Below are positions 7,439-16,359 of a stretch of 64,000 bases of DNA, one piece after another. A model generated the notes under the pieces. That model was not told where the DNA came from. It saw only the letters and a program-made list of their open reading frames with translations, and did no database searches. Origin of the DNA: Streptomyces morookaense (lineage in GTDB: Bacteria > Actinomycetota > Actinomycetes > Streptomycetales > Streptomycetaceae); the NCBI RefSeq assembly GCF_013030945.1, contig NZ_JABBXF010000004.1, positions 248,001 through 312,000 of the forward strand, given 5' to 3'. The position numbers were made by a program, and so were the translations under genes. Within the stretch, counting starts at the first letter, position 1, and the number at the start of each line of letters is the position of its first letter.

Positions 7439-10195
7439 ATGGCCCGAAACCGGGGCCGCTCCTGGGGGCCTCTGGGCCGTCGGCTCGGTGGCCGGCGTCC
7501 CGGCCGCCGGCCTGAGCGGCCACAGCGGCGCCCAGGATCCAGGGCGCCCTCGGGGCGGCGCCTGCGGTCGGTGGCGAGCGTCCGCAGCGTCGCCGGTCAG
7601 ATGTTCGTGCTCCAGGTCCTCATCGTGCTGCTGCTCGTCGTGGCCGCCGTGACGACCCTGCTGCTGCAGGCCCGCAGCGACCGGATCCAGGCCGCCCGCG
7701 ACCGCTCGCTCGCCGCCGCCCAGGCCTTCGCGCACGGCCCCGGCCTGGTGGCCGCCATGAAGGGCCCCGACCCCGCCAAGGTGATCCAGCCCGAGGCCAA
7801 GGCCGCCTGGACGGAGGGCGGCGTCGACTTCATCGTCGTGATGAACCGGGACGGCCTGCGCTACTCGCACCCCGATCCCGCACTCATCGGCAAGCACTTC
7901 GTCGGCACCATCGGCCCGTCCCTGCAGGGGAAGACCTACTTCGAGGAGGTCAACGGACCCCTCGGCAAGGAACTGCAGGTCATCGTCCCTGTGAAGGACT
8001 CCCGCGGTGCCATCGTCGGCCTGTGCTCCTCCGGCATCAAGATCAGCCGGGTGAGCAGCGCGGTCGATCAGCAGCTCCCGCTCCTCATCGGTGCGGGCGC
8101 CGCCGCCCTCGTCCTCGCCACGGCCGGCACCGCGCTGGTGAGCAGACGGCTGCGGCGGCAGACCCACGGCCTCGGCACGGCCGAGATGACCCGAATGTAC
8201 GAACACCACGACGCGGTGCTGCACGCGGTGCGCGAGGGCGTCGTCATCGTCTCCGGCGACGGTCTGGTGCTGCTGGCCAACGACGAGGCGCGCCGCCTGC
8301 TCGGCCTGCCCCCGGACGTGGAGGGACGGCACGTCTCCGGGCTCGGCCTCGACCCCCGGATGGCGGAACTGCTGGTCTCCCGGCGCGTGGCCACCGACGA
8401 GGTGGTCCCGGTGGGCAAACGGCTCCTCGCCGTGAACAACCGGCCCACCGACCGGCGCGGCGGCCCGCCCGGCAGCGTGGCCACCCTGCGGGACACCACC
8501 GAACTGCGCGCCCTCGCCGGCAAGGCCGAGGTGGCCCGCAGCCGGCTGCGACTGCTGTACGACGCCAGCGTCGCGATCGGCACGACCCTGGACGTCCAGC
8601 GCACCGCCGAGGAGCTCGCCGAGGTGGCCGCACCCCGGCTCGCCGACTACGTCTCCGTCGACCTCGCCGAGGCCGTCCTGCGCGGCGAGGAACCCCGTAC
8701 GACCACCGGCGAGGCCCCCGAACTGCGCCGTGTGGCGCTCGGCGGCACCCCCGACGGCCACCCGCTGTACCGGGCGGGCGAGCTGCACCGGTATGCCGCG
8801 CCCACCCCGCAGGCCCAGGGATTCGTCAGCGGGGAATCCGTGCTCGTCCCCTCCCTGGCGGACGCCGAGGGCTGGCGCACCCAGGACCCCTCCCGCACCC
8901 AGCAGATACTGGACTACGGCTTCCGCTCGCTCATCACCGTCCCGCTGAAGGCCCGCGGGGTACTGCTCGGAGTCGTCAACTTCTGGCGGACGCAGAACAG
9001 TGACGCCTTCGAGGAAGAGGACATGTCGCTGGCCGAGGAGCTGGCTGCCCGCGCCGCGGTGTGCATCGACAACGCGCGCCGCTTCACCCGTGAGCACGCC
9101 ATGGCCGTGACCCTGCAGCACAGTCTGCTGCCCCGCGGCCTGCCCGAGCTGACCGCCCTCGACGCCGACTACCGCTATCTGCCTGCCCAGGCCGGGGTGG
9201 GCGGCGACTGGTTCGACGTCATCCCGCTGCCCGGCGCCCGGGTCGCGCTGGTCGTCGGCGACGTGGTCGGCCACGGCCTGCACGCCGCCGCCACGATGGG
9301 CCGGCTGCGCACGGCCGTGCAGAACTTCTCGTCCCTCGACCTGCCGCCCGACGAACTCCTGGGCCACCTCGACGAGTTGGTGGGCCGCATCGACCAGGAG
9401 ACCGCCGACGTGCCGGACGAACCGGCCATCGCCGGTGCCACATGCCTGTACGCCGTCTACGACCCGACCACCGGCATCTGCTCGATGGCCAGGGCCGGCC
9501 ATCCGGTGCCGGCCGTGGTCCGGCCCGACGGCACGGTGGAGTTTCCCGAACTCCCCGGCGGGCCGCCGCTCGGCCTGGGCGGACTGCCCTTCGAGGCAAT
9601 GGAGCTGCATCTGCCGGAGGGCAGCAGTCTGGTGCTCTTCACCGACGGCCTGGTCGAGGACCGCGACCGGGACATCGACACCGGCCTGGAGATCCTCCGC
9701 GCCACCCTCGCCCACCCCGGCCGGACCCCGCGGGAGACCTGCGACGCCCTGCTCGACGCGCTGCTGCCCGAGCGGCAGAGCGACGACATCGCCCTCCTCG
9801 TCGCCCGCACCCGCATCCTGGAGCCGGACCGCAAGGCCGAATGGGAGCTGCCCGCCGACCCCGCCGTGGTGGCCCGGGCCCGCGCCGACGTCACCCGGCA
9901 GCTCGCCGACTGGGGCCTGGAGGAAGCGGTGTTCACCACCGAGCTGATCCTCAGCGAGCTCATCACCAACGCCATCCGGCACGCCTCGGGGCCGATCCGG
10001 GTGCGGCTGATGCGCGACCGTTGCCTGATCTGCGAGGTCTCCGACACCAGCAGCACCTCCCCGCACATGCGCTACGCGGCCGCGGAGGACGAGGGCGGCC
10101 GCGGCCTGTTCCTCGTCGCCCAGCTCGCCGACCGTTGGGGCACCCGCTACATTCCGGACGGCAAGATCATCTGGGCCGAGCTCCCCCTCGCCTGA
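7439..10195 (+). CDS. Membrane PAS/GAF SpoIIE-type protein phosphatase fused to an RsbW-like kinase domain
   Basis: Large sensor-effector of 918 residues. After a basic leader, two membrane helices (about 53-77 and 213-234) flank an extracytoplasmic sensor domain of the single-Cache/PAS type (about 80-212). The cytoplasm then has a PAS domain (about 255-370), a GAF domain (about 395-560), a PP2C/SpoIIE phosphatase domain (about 585-790, with GVGGDWFD, GDVVGHG and FTDGLVEDRD) and a C-terminal HATPase anti-sigma-like domain (SELITNAIRHA; GRGLFLV). By family knowledge such proteins control anti-anti-sigma phosphorylation in partner switching; here phosphatase and kinase sit in one chain. ATG at 7439 is the most reasonable start, but its ribosome-binding site is poor. 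Confidence 0.9.
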   Translation: MARNRGRSWGPLGRRLGGRRPGRRPERPQRRPGSRAPSGRRLRSVASVRSVAGQMFVLQVLIVLLLVVAAVTTLLLQARSDRIQAARDRSLAAAQAFAHGPGLVAAMKGPDPAKVIQPEAKAAWTEGGVDFIVVMNRDGLRYSHPDPALIGKHFVGTIGPSLQGKTYFEEVNGPLGKELQVIVPVKDSRGAIVGLCSSGIKISRVSSAVDQQLPLLIGAGAAALVLATAGTALVSRRLRRQTHGLGTAEMTRMYEHHDAVLHAVREGVVIVSGDGLVLLANDEARRLLGLPPDVEGRHVSGLGLDPRMAELLVSRRVATDEVVPVGKRLLAVNNRPTDRRGGPPGSVATLRDTTELRALAGKAEVARSRLRLLYDASVAIGTTLDVQRTAEELAEVAAPRLADYVSVDLAEAVLRGEEPRTTTGEAPELRRVALGGTPDGHPLYRAGELHRYAAPTPQAQGFVSGESVLVPSLADAEGWRTQDPSRTQQILDYGFRSLITVPLKARGVLLGVVNFWRTQNSDAFEEEDMSLAEELAARAAVCIDNARRFTREHAMAVTLQHSLLPRGLPELTALDADYRYLPAQAGVGGDWFDVIPLPGARVALVVGDVVGHGLHAAATMGRLRTAVQNFSSLDLPPDELLGHLDELVGRIDQETADVPDEPAIAGATCLYAVYDPTTGICSMARAGHPVPAVVRPDGTVEFPELPGGPPLGLGGLPFEAMELHLPEGSSLVLFTDGLVEDRDRDIDTGLEILRATLAHPGRTPRETCDALLDALLPERQSDDIALLVARTRILEPDRKAEWELPADPAVVARARADVTRQLADWGLEEAVFTTELILSELITNAIRHASGPIRVRLMRDRCLICEVSDTSSTSPHMRYAAAEDEGGRGLFLVAQLADRWGTRYIPDGKIIWAELPLA

Positions 10196-10264
10196 CCCGC
10201 TGGATACGGTGTCCCGAGCACAAGGGGACGCCCGCACGGGGCGCCGGAACGAGGAGGCACACCG

Positions 10265-11974
10265 TTGGGTGGGACGGGGCGGGAGCAGGCGCGTTTACCG
10301 CGGCTGAGGCTGGACGAACTGCTGGGCGAGCTGCAGGCCCGGCTGGACTCGGCCCGGGGCACCCGGGACCGGGTGCACAGCCTGCTGGAGGCCGTGCTCT
10401 CGGTGGGGCGCGAGCTCGACCTGGAGCACGCACTGCGGCGCATCATCGAGGCGGCCGTCGTGCTCGTCGACGCCCAGTACGGCGCCCTGGGCGTGATCGG
10501 CCCCGACGGGCGGCGGCTGACGCAGTTCCTCACCGTCGGGCTGACGGACGAACAGATCAGGGACATCGGCCCGTTCCCCTGCGGCCACGGCATCCTCGGC
10601 GAGCTCATCAGCAACCCCGAGCCGCTGCGCCTGACGAAGCTCTCCGAGCACCCGGCCTCGTACGGCTTCCCGCCCAACCACCCGCCGATGCACAGCTTCA
10701 TGGGCGTCCCGATCCGCGTCCGCGGACAGGTCTTCGGCAACCTGTACCTGACCGAGAAGCGCGGGGGCGCGGAGTTCGAGGACGAGGACGAGGCGGTGCT
10801 GGCAACCCTCGCCGTGGCCGCCGGTGTCGCGATCGACAACGCCCGCCTGTACGAGGAGTCCACGCGGCGCGAGCGCTGGCTGCGGGCGAGCGGACAGGTG
10901 ACCACGAGCCTGATGTCCGGCAGCCCGCGCGGGGCCGTCACGGCACTGATCGCCGAGCTGGCCCAGGAGATCACCGGGGCCGAACTGGCCACGTTCTCCG
11001 TCCCGTCGGCCGCGGGCGACGCCGTCACCGTCGAAGTCGCCCTCGGCGCGCACGCGGAGGAACTCCTGGGGCTGGTGCTGCCGGCCGAGGGCACGCTGGC
11101 CGGTGTGGCACTGGCCGCGGGCGAGCCGGCCTGCAGCCGTGACATCGGCGAGGACCTGCGCGTGACCGCGGCGCCCCGACGGTTCACCGGGATGGGCCCG
11201 GCCGTGGCGGTGCCGGTGATGTCCGGCAGTTCGGTGCGCGGGCTGCTGTTCCTGGCACGCGACCACGGGCGGCCGGAGTTCTCGCGGGCCGAGACCGAGC
11301 CCCTGCTGGCCTTCGCCGGCCAGGCGGCCCTGGCCATGGAACTGGCCGACCGGCGGGCCGACGCCGAGCAGCTGGCCCTGCTGGAGGACCGCGACCGCAT
11401 CGCCCGCGACCTGCACGACCTGGCGATCCAGCGGCTGTTCGCCACGGGGATGACGCTGCAGAGCGCCGACCGGTTCATCGACCACCCCGAGGCGTCGGAG
11501 CGGGTGCAGCGCGCGGTCGACGACCTGGACGAGACCATAAAGATCATCCGGTCCACCATCTTCGGCCTGCGGTCCCGGCAGACCGCACCCCAGCACGGCC
11601 TGCGCACCCGCGTGGTGCGGGCCGTGGGGGAGGCGGCACCGCTGCTCGGCTGCGCGCCGAGCCTGCGGATGGAGGGCCTGCTGGACACGGGGGTGCCGCG
11701 CCCGGCCGTGGACGACGTGGTCGCGGCCCTGGGCGAGGCGCTGGCCAACGTGGCACGGCACGCGCACGCGGACTCGGTGGACGTGGCGGTGGTCAACGAC
11801 GGCACGCACCTGGTGCTGACGGTCACCGACAACGGCGTGGGCATCCGCCCGGACGGCCGCCGCAGCGGCCTCCGCAACTTGACGGAACGGGCCGAACGGC
11901 ATGGCGGGGGGCTGGAGTTGACCACTCCACCGGGAGGCGGAACGACCCTGACCTGGCGAATACCGCTGGCGTGA
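10265..11974 (+). CDS. DevS/DosS-like GAF sensor histidine kinase
   Basis: Soluble kinase of 569 residues. Two GAF domains (about 55-195 and 222-362) precede a HisKA_3 dimerisation domain with the phosphoacceptor H384 in ARDLHDLAIQRLF, and an HATPase domain ending GGGTTLTWRIPLA. The first GAF contains FPPNHPPMHSFMGVPIRV, the segment where mycobacterial DosS/DosT hold haem, so H139 or H143 are candidate haem ligands (inference). The TTG start is chosen because GAGGAGG lies just upstream. It converges on the NarL-type regulator gene, which with a stress-protein gene beyond looks like a DevSR-type hypoxia/redox system. Confidence 0.9.
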   Translation: MGGTGREQARLPRLRLDELLGELQARLDSARGTRDRVHSLLEAVLSVGRELDLEHALRRIIEAAVVLVDAQYGALGVIGPDGRRLTQFLTVGLTDEQIRDIGPFPCGHGILGELISNPEPLRLTKLSEHPASYGFPPNHPPMHSFMGVPIRVRGQVFGNLYLTEKRGGAEFEDEDEAVLATLAVAAGVAIDNARLYEESTRRERWLRASGQVTTSLMSGSPRGAVTALIAELAQEITGAELATFSVPSAAGDAVTVEVALGAHAEELLGLVLPAEGTLAGVALAAGEPACSRDIGEDLRVTAAPRRFTGMGPAVAVPVMSGSSVRGLLFLARDHGRPEFSRAETEPLLAFAGQAALAMELADRRADAEQLALLEDRDRIARDLHDLAIQRLFATGMTLQSADRFIDHPEASERVQRAVDDLDETIKIIRSTIFGLRSRQTAPQHGLRTRVVRAVGEAAPLLGCAPSLRMEGLLDTGVPRPAVDDVVAALGEALANVARHAHADSVDVAVVNDGTHLVLTVTDNGVGIRPDGRRSGLRNLTERAERHGGGLELTTPPGGGTTLTWRIPLA

Positions 11975-11981
11975 GCTACTC

Positions 11982-11999
11982 GCGCCCCGAAAGGGGCGC
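11982..11999. repeat. GC hairpin repeat between converging devS-like and devR-like genes
   Basis: GCGCCCC-GAAA-GGGGCGC is a perfect 7-bp stem with a GAAA tetraloop. The next 50 bases contain GGAGGAACTGCGCGAGCAACC, related to the sequence following the hairpin at 57716. It probably ends transcription in both directions. Confidence 0.6.
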
Positions 12000-12062
12000 T
12001 GGGGGCACCTCCCAGCGGTAGCCGGGGGAGGAACTGCGCGAGCAACCCAGGGCAACCCGCAG

Positions 12063-12722
12063 TCAGCGCAGCGCCTCCGTGGCAATGACAGCCGCCTGAA
12101 TCCGCCGCTCGACCCCCAGCTTGGCCAGCAACCGCGAAATGTGATTCTTCACGGTCTTCTCCGAAAGGAAAAGCCGCTGCCCGATCTGACGGTTCGTCAA
12201 CCCCTCCCCGATGAGCGCGAGAATGTCCCGCTCCCGGGGCGACAGCCCGGCCAGCCGCTCGTCCTCCGGCGAGGAGCCCGGCTCCTCGCCGCGCAGGCTG
12301 CTCATCAGCCGCGCGGTGGTGGCCGGATCGAGCATGGACTGGCCGGAGGCGACGGTGCGGATGGCCGCGACCAGGTCGGCGCCCTTGATCTGCTTGAGGA
12401 CGTACCCGGCCGCCCCGGCCATCACGGCGTCCATCAGCGCATCGTCGTCGTCGAACGACGTGAGCATCAGGCACGCGAGGTCCGGCATCCGCGACCGCAG
12501 CTCCCGGCAGACGGTGATGCCGTCCCCGTCGGGGAGCCGCACGTCCAGCACGGCCACGTCGGGGCGCAGCGCCGGGCCGCGGGTGAGGGCCTGGTCGATG
12601 CTGCCCGCCTCGCCGACCACCGAGATGTCGGCCTCGCCGTCCAGGAGGTCCTGGATGCCCCGCCGGACGACCTCGTGGTCGTCCAGCAGGAACACCCGGA
12701 TGGGCCGCTCCTGGGAGAACAT
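12063..12722 (-). CDS. NarL/LuxR-family response regulator, DevR/DosR-like
   Basis: Response regulator of 219 residues. The receiver domain begins [14 protein letters not shown] and has the phosphoacceptor aspartate in [13 protein letters not shown]; the C-terminal LuxR-type helix-turn-helix reads [35 protein letters not shown]. Sequence and neighbours place it in the DevR/DosR group that controls hypoxia and dormancy genes in actinomycetes. ATG at 12722 starts just before the receiver; an alternative ATG at 12791 has a better GGGGGG ribosome-binding site and would add 23 residues. The cognate kinase is probably the converging GAF kinase. Confidence 0.9.
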   Translation of the reverse strand: MFSQERPIRVFLLDDHEVVRRGIQDLLDGEADISVVGEAGSIDQALTRGPALRPDVAVLDVRLPDGDGITVCRELRSRMPDLACLMLTSFDDDDALMDAVMAGAAGYVLKQIKGADLVAAIRTVASGQSMLDPATTARLMSSLRGEEPGSSPEDERLAGLSPRERDILALIGEGLTNRQIGQRLFLSEKTVKNHISRLLAKLGVERRIQAAVIATEALR

Positions 12723-12815
12723 CCTTGACTGTTCCACTACCGGCTCCCTGCTCGACGTCGGCGCCCGCGCCCGGGGCGCTCTTCCGATCATGATCCCCCC
12801 GGCCTGCAGCATGCC

Positions 12816-12833
12816 ATGGGCCGAACGGCCCAT
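12816..12833. promoter_or_regulatory. Perfect 18-bp palindrome, candidate DevR/OsdR box
   Basis: ATGGGCCGAACGGCCCAT consists of two 8-bp arms around AA. It lies in the shared promoter region of the DevR-like regulator and the divergent universal stress protein. DevR/OsdR proteins bind GC-rich palindromes of this size in mycobacteria and Streptomyces, so direct control of one or both genes is likely. Confidence 0.65.
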
Positions 12834-12902
12834 AACCGGCTGACCTGCACCGTCGTCCCGCCCGTCGCATCCGGACCGGAGCAGTGCGATGGTGCAGACA
12901 GA

Positions 12903-12928
12903 GGGAACTTTCCAGGAGAGGGAACTTC
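12903..12928 (+). repeat. Tandem GGGAACTT repeats upstream of the stress protein
   Basis: GGGAACTT occurs at 12903-12910 and again at 12921-12928, 18 bases apart, within the leader of the universal stress protein gene. Each is part of AGGGAACTT. It may be a regulator site or a leader element; no structure with a start codon is evident. Confidence 0.35.
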
Positions 12929-12952
12929 CCGCGAGGCGAGGCGGTGGGCACG

Positions 12953-13804
12953 ATGACGCTTCCCCTGGTCGTGGGCGTGGACGGGTCCGACGGCAGTCTC
13001 CCGGCGCTGGACTGGGCCGCGGACGAGGCGGCCCGCCGGGAGATCCCCCTGCGCGTGGTCCATGCGTCGCTGTGGGAACACTACGAGGCCTCGGCACCCG
13101 CGTTCGGCCCCGACCGTCCCGAGGACAAGGGCATGGCGGAGCAGGTCGTCGCGGCCGCCCGGCACCGCGTCGAGCTGCGCGCCCCGGACGTCGCGGTGGA
13201 CGCCGCGGTCGTCCCCGACGACGCCGTGAGCGCCCTGCTGGAGGAGGCGCACCGGGCCGCCGCCCTGGTCACCGGGGCCTCGGGCCGCGGAGCCCTGGCC
13301 GGGCTGCTGCTGGGCTCCGTGAGCCTCTCGCTGGCGGGTCGCGCCCACTGTCCGGTGATCGTGGTGCGCGGCGGCCGGCGCACCGTCCGCGGCGAGTGCG
13401 GACGGGTCCTTGTCGGCGTGGGCGACGCCGAGGAGTGCGCGGCCGCCGTGCGGTTCGCGCTGTACGAGGCCGGGCTGCGGCACTGCGAGCTGGAGGCCGT
13501 CCGGGCCTGGCGCAGTTCGCACCCCGCCGGGGGCGACTCGACGCGCCGCAGCGAGGAACGGGCCCTGGGCGCCCTGGGCGAGGCCCTGGAAGGACCGGCC
13601 CGCGAGCACCCGGACGTCCCCGTGCGGCGCACGGCGGCCGAGGGGCCCGCGCACAAGGTGCTGGTCGAGGCCTCGGCCGCGGCGGACCTGCTGGTCGTCG
13701 GCGCCGTGCGGCACCGCAGCCGGGTGGGTTTCCAGCTGGGCCGGGTCAGCCACGCGGTGCTCCACCACGCGGCGTGCCCGGTGGCGGTCGTCCCGCACGA
13801 GTGA
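12953..13804 (+). CDS. Universal stress protein, tandem UspA domains
   Basis: Protein of 283 residues with two UspA domains (about 1-145 and 150-283). The first keeps the nucleotide-binding pattern G-x2-G-x9-GS in [18 protein letters not shown]; the second has [18 protein letters not shown], which is weaker. Tandem UspA proteins bind ATP and are prominent members of DevR/DosR regulons. It is divergent from the DevR-like regulator, and the 18-bp palindrome lies between them. ATG at 12953 was chosen; a GTG three codons upstream is an alternative. Confidence 0.9.
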   Translation: MTLPLVVGVDGSDGSLPALDWAADEAARREIPLRVVHASLWEHYEASAPAFGPDRPEDKGMAEQVVAAARHRVELRAPDVAVDAAVVPDDAVSALLEEAHRAAALVTGASGRGALAGLLLGSVSLSLAGRAHCPVIVVRGGRRTVRGECGRVLVGVGDAEECAAAVRFALYEAGLRHCELEAVRAWRSSHPAGGDSTRRSEERALGALGEALEGPAREHPDVPVRRTAAEGPAHKVLVEASAAADLLVVGAVRHRSRVGFQLGRVSHAVLHHAACPVAVVPHE

Positions 13805-13831
13805 AGCACGAGTGAACCGGGGACCGGAGGG

Positions 13832-14815
13832 TCAGGAGGCCGACTCGGCCTGTTCGTAGGCGGCCTTGGCCTCGTCACCGAAGTACGGCCCGAACATCGT
13901 GCCGGGCAGGAACGTGTAGCCGAAGCTGTTCACCGAGGCCTGCAGGCCCGTCCCCGTGGACTCGTCGAAGGACGTGAACCAGGGTCCGCCGCTCGAACCG
14001 CCCGTCATGTCGCAGCCGAGTCCGTGGTCCTTGGTGAGGAGGAAGTCCTGGGACGAATCCCCGCTGCAGTGGATGAGCTTGGTGCCGTCGTAGGGTGCCG
14101 CGGCGGGGAAGCCGAAGGAGTACATGGGCTTGTTGTAGGCGCCGTTGAACTCCAGGCCCTGTGCCCCGACGACGTCGGTGAGCTTCTTGCCGCCCAGCGG
14201 GGCGACGACGGCGAGGCCGACGTCGTAGTTCATGTCCTCGCTGGCCGACCACTGCGGCGTGGACAGCGTCTTGGTGGCCGTCCAGGTGCCGTAGGGCGCC
14301 TGGCCGTCGTGGTAGCCGGGGACGAAGGTCCAGTTGGTGTGCCAGCTGCCCTGGTACTTGACGCAGTGCCCGGCCGTGATCACGGTGCTGGCGTTCCTGC
14401 TGGTGATGGCGTCGCCCGAGCAGGAAGCGGTGCGGCCCTGGAAGGTGAAGAACACCCGGCCCGAGGTTTTGACCACGGCACCGCCGCCGGTCCAGGGGCC
14501 CCCGGACTGCGGGAAGGACGTCACGTGCGCCGAGGGCCGGGTGGGTGCGACGGCGGTGTGCGCGCCGCGGTGCTGCGGGGAGTTCAGGGCGCCGGGGCCT
14601 GCGGTGACCAGGTCGAGCGGGGTGGCCGTGCGCATGCGTTCGGGTGTCCAGAAGGCGGCGGTCCGCTGCTGTGCGGCCGACGTGTCCGCCCCGGCGTGGA
14701 CGGCGGCGGAGGAGGGGGCTGCGGCGGCGCCTGCCGTGGTGGCCTGGACGCCGGTGCCGAGCAGGGCGCCGGTGACGAGGAGTATGCCGGCGGTGGCGCG
14801 GGGGGAGTGTCTCAC
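13832..14815 (-). CDS. Secreted trypsin-like serine protease
   Basis: Exported protease of 327 residues. A signal peptide (VRHSPRATAGILLVTGALL, then Ala-rich to about residue 33) leads into a pro-region. The catalytic triad is visible as histidine in VITAGHC, aspartate in EDMNYDVGL and serine in GGSSGGPW. Four cysteines (SCSGD, GHC, IHCSG, GCDM) could form two disulphides. It resembles Streptomyces glutamyl-endopeptidase/V8-like secreted peptidases. GTG at 14815 has AAGGAG six bases upstream and gives a clean signal peptide. It is convergent with the universal stress protein gene. Confidence 0.9.
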   Translation of the reverse strand: MRHSPRATAGILLVTGALLGTGVQATTAGAAAAPSSAAVHAGADTSAAQQRTAAFWTPERMRTATPLDLVTAGPGALNSPQHRGAHTAVAPTRPSAHVTSFPQSGGPWTGGGAVVKTSGRVFFTFQGRTASCSGDAITSRNASTVITAGHCVKYQGSWHTNWTFVPGYHDGQAPYGTWTATKTLSTPQWSASEDMNYDVGLAVVAPLGGKKLTDVVGAQGLEFNGAYNKPMYSFGFPAAAPYDGTKLIHCSGDSSQDFLLTKDHGLGCDMTGGSSGGPWFTSFDESTGTGLQASVNSFGYTFLPGTMFGPYFGDEAKAAYEQAESAS

Positions 14816-14911
14816 GCGAACTCCTTCTGCTGTGGGGGTTCGCGGGAAGAGTGCCACGCTCCGCCGGGGATTGACAGGGGCGCGTCAAAGCGCGGGTAAT
14901 TCCCGGCCACG

Positions 14912-14929
14912 GCGCCCCGTCAGGGGCGC
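14912..14929. repeat. GCGCCCC-GTCA-GGGGCGC hairpin repeat
   Basis: Perfect 7-bp stem with a GTCA loop, located just after the stop of the phosphoribosyltransferase-hydrolase gene. It is identical to the hairpin at 57716-57733, so it belongs to a dispersed intergenic family and probably acts as a terminator. Confidence 0.6.
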
Positions 14930-14934
14930 TGCCC

Positions 14935-16260
14935 CTACGCCGCCCTCGCCGCCGGTGCGCTCGGCGCAAGGTGCGAGGTGAACCAGTCGCGGGCGAGCTC
15001 CGCCACGGCGTCCAGCGCCCCGGGCTCCTCGAAGAGGTGCGTGGCGCCCGGCACCACCGTCAACCGGTGTTCACAGCGCAGCTGTTGGGCGGCTTCCCGG
15101 TTGAGGTCCAGCACGGTCTCGTCCCGGCCGCCCACGATGAGCAGCGTCGGCGCGCGCACCCGGCCCAGCTGCGGTCCGGCGAGGTCGGGTCGGCCGCCGC
15201 GGGAGACCACCGCGGCGATGTCCGAGTCGTCCGCGGCCGCCCACAACGCCGCCGCGGCGCCCGTGCTCGCGCCGAAGTAGCACAGCGGCAGGGACTCCCG
15301 CCGCAGCCACTGCGACACCTGGGCGAGCCGGCGCGCCAGGGGCTCGATGGCGAACACATTGGCCCGGTCCGACTCCTCCTGCGGCGTGAGCAGGTCGAAC
15401 AGCAGCGTGCCCAGCCCCGCCGCATTGAGCGCCTGCGCCACCGCGCGGTTGCGCGGGCTCGTCCGGCTGCTGCCGCTGCCGTGGGCGAAGACGACGATGC
15501 CGGGCGCCCCGGCGGGCAGCGCCAGATCGCCGGTGAGCGTGAACGCGCCGCCCTCGACCGGCACTTCGACGGGGATGCTGTGATCCGGACTGTTGCCGTC
15601 GGCGTCGCCGTTCCCCGACCGCACCGTGGCGCGGTTGCGCCGGAGCAGCTCCACGACCTCCTCGTCCGCGGTCTGGGAGAAGTCGCGGTACCACTCGCCG
15701 ACGGCCGAGAACACGGCCGGCGTGAACGGGCAGACCAGCTCGTCCACTTCCGCGGTGAGCACGGCCACCGCGTCCGGCGGCGCCACCGGCACCGCCAGCA
15801 CGACCCGCGCCGCGCCCTGGGCCCTGGCCACGCGGCAGGCCGCCGACGCCGTCGACCCCGTCGCGATCCCGTCGTCCACGACGACCGCCGTGCGGCCGTC
15901 GAGCGGGATCCGCGGCCGGCCGCCGCGGAAGCTGCGGGCCTGCTCCGCGAGCACCGCCTCCTCGCTGCGCTCGACCTCGGCGAGGTCGTCCTCGTCCACC
16001 CGGCTCATCCGGACGATGTCCTCGCGGACGACCTTGACCCCGCCCTCGCCGATGGCGCCGAAACCCAGCTCCCGGTGGAAGGGCACGCCGAGTTTGCGGA
16101 CGAGGATCACATCCAGCGGGGCGCCGAGCGCGGCCGCGACCTCGAAGGCCACGGGCACGCCGCCGCGGGGCAGGCCCAGCACCACCGGGCGTTCGCTGCG
16201 CAGATGCCGCAGCCGCTCGGCGAGCTGCCGGCCGGCATCCGTTCGGTCCGTGAATCGCAT
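14935..16260 (-). CDS. Phosphoribosyltransferase-alpha/beta hydrolase fusion
   Basis: Two-domain protein of 441 residues. The N-terminal half (about 1-215) is a type I phosphoribosyltransferase fold with the PRPP loop VVVDDGIATGSTA. The C-terminal half (about 225-435) is an alpha/beta hydrolase of the dienelactone-hydrolase type: oxyanion strand VVFAHGSGSSRTS, nucleophile elbow GASTG, aspartate in GGRDETV and histidine in GATHLFEE. Such fusions occur in actinomycetes, but substrate and reaction are unknown. ATG at 16260 has GGAGGTGC upstream. The HIT protein gene lies about 100 bases upstream on the same strand. Confidence 0.85.
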   Translation of the reverse strand: MRFTDRTDAGRQLAERLRHLRSERPVVLGLPRGGVPVAFEVAAALGAPLDVILVRKLGVPFHRELGFGAIGEGGVKVVREDIVRMSRVDEDDLAEVERSEEAVLAEQARSFRGGRPRIPLDGRTAVVVDDGIATGSTASAACRVARAQGAARVVLAVPVAPPDAVAVLTAEVDELVCPFTPAVFSAVGEWYRDFSQTADEEVVELLRRNRATVRSGNGDADGNSPDHSIPVEVPVEGGAFTLTGDLALPAGAPGIVVFAHGSGSSRTSPRNRAVAQALNAAGLGTLLFDLLTPQEESDRANVFAIEPLARRLAQVSQWLRRESLPLCYFGASTGAAAALWAAADDSDIAAVVSRGGRPDLAGPQLGRVRAPTLLIVGGRDETVLDLNREAAQQLRCEHRLTVVPGATHLFEEPGALDAVAELARDWFTSHLAPSAPAARAA

Positions 16261-16359
16261 GCTGCACCTCCGGTTCCGGGGCCCGGCTCCGGGAGGGGAC
16301 GGCGGAGAACACCCCTCCTCCCACGATGCGCGGCTTCCGGGAGGATCGTCCACCGCGGG

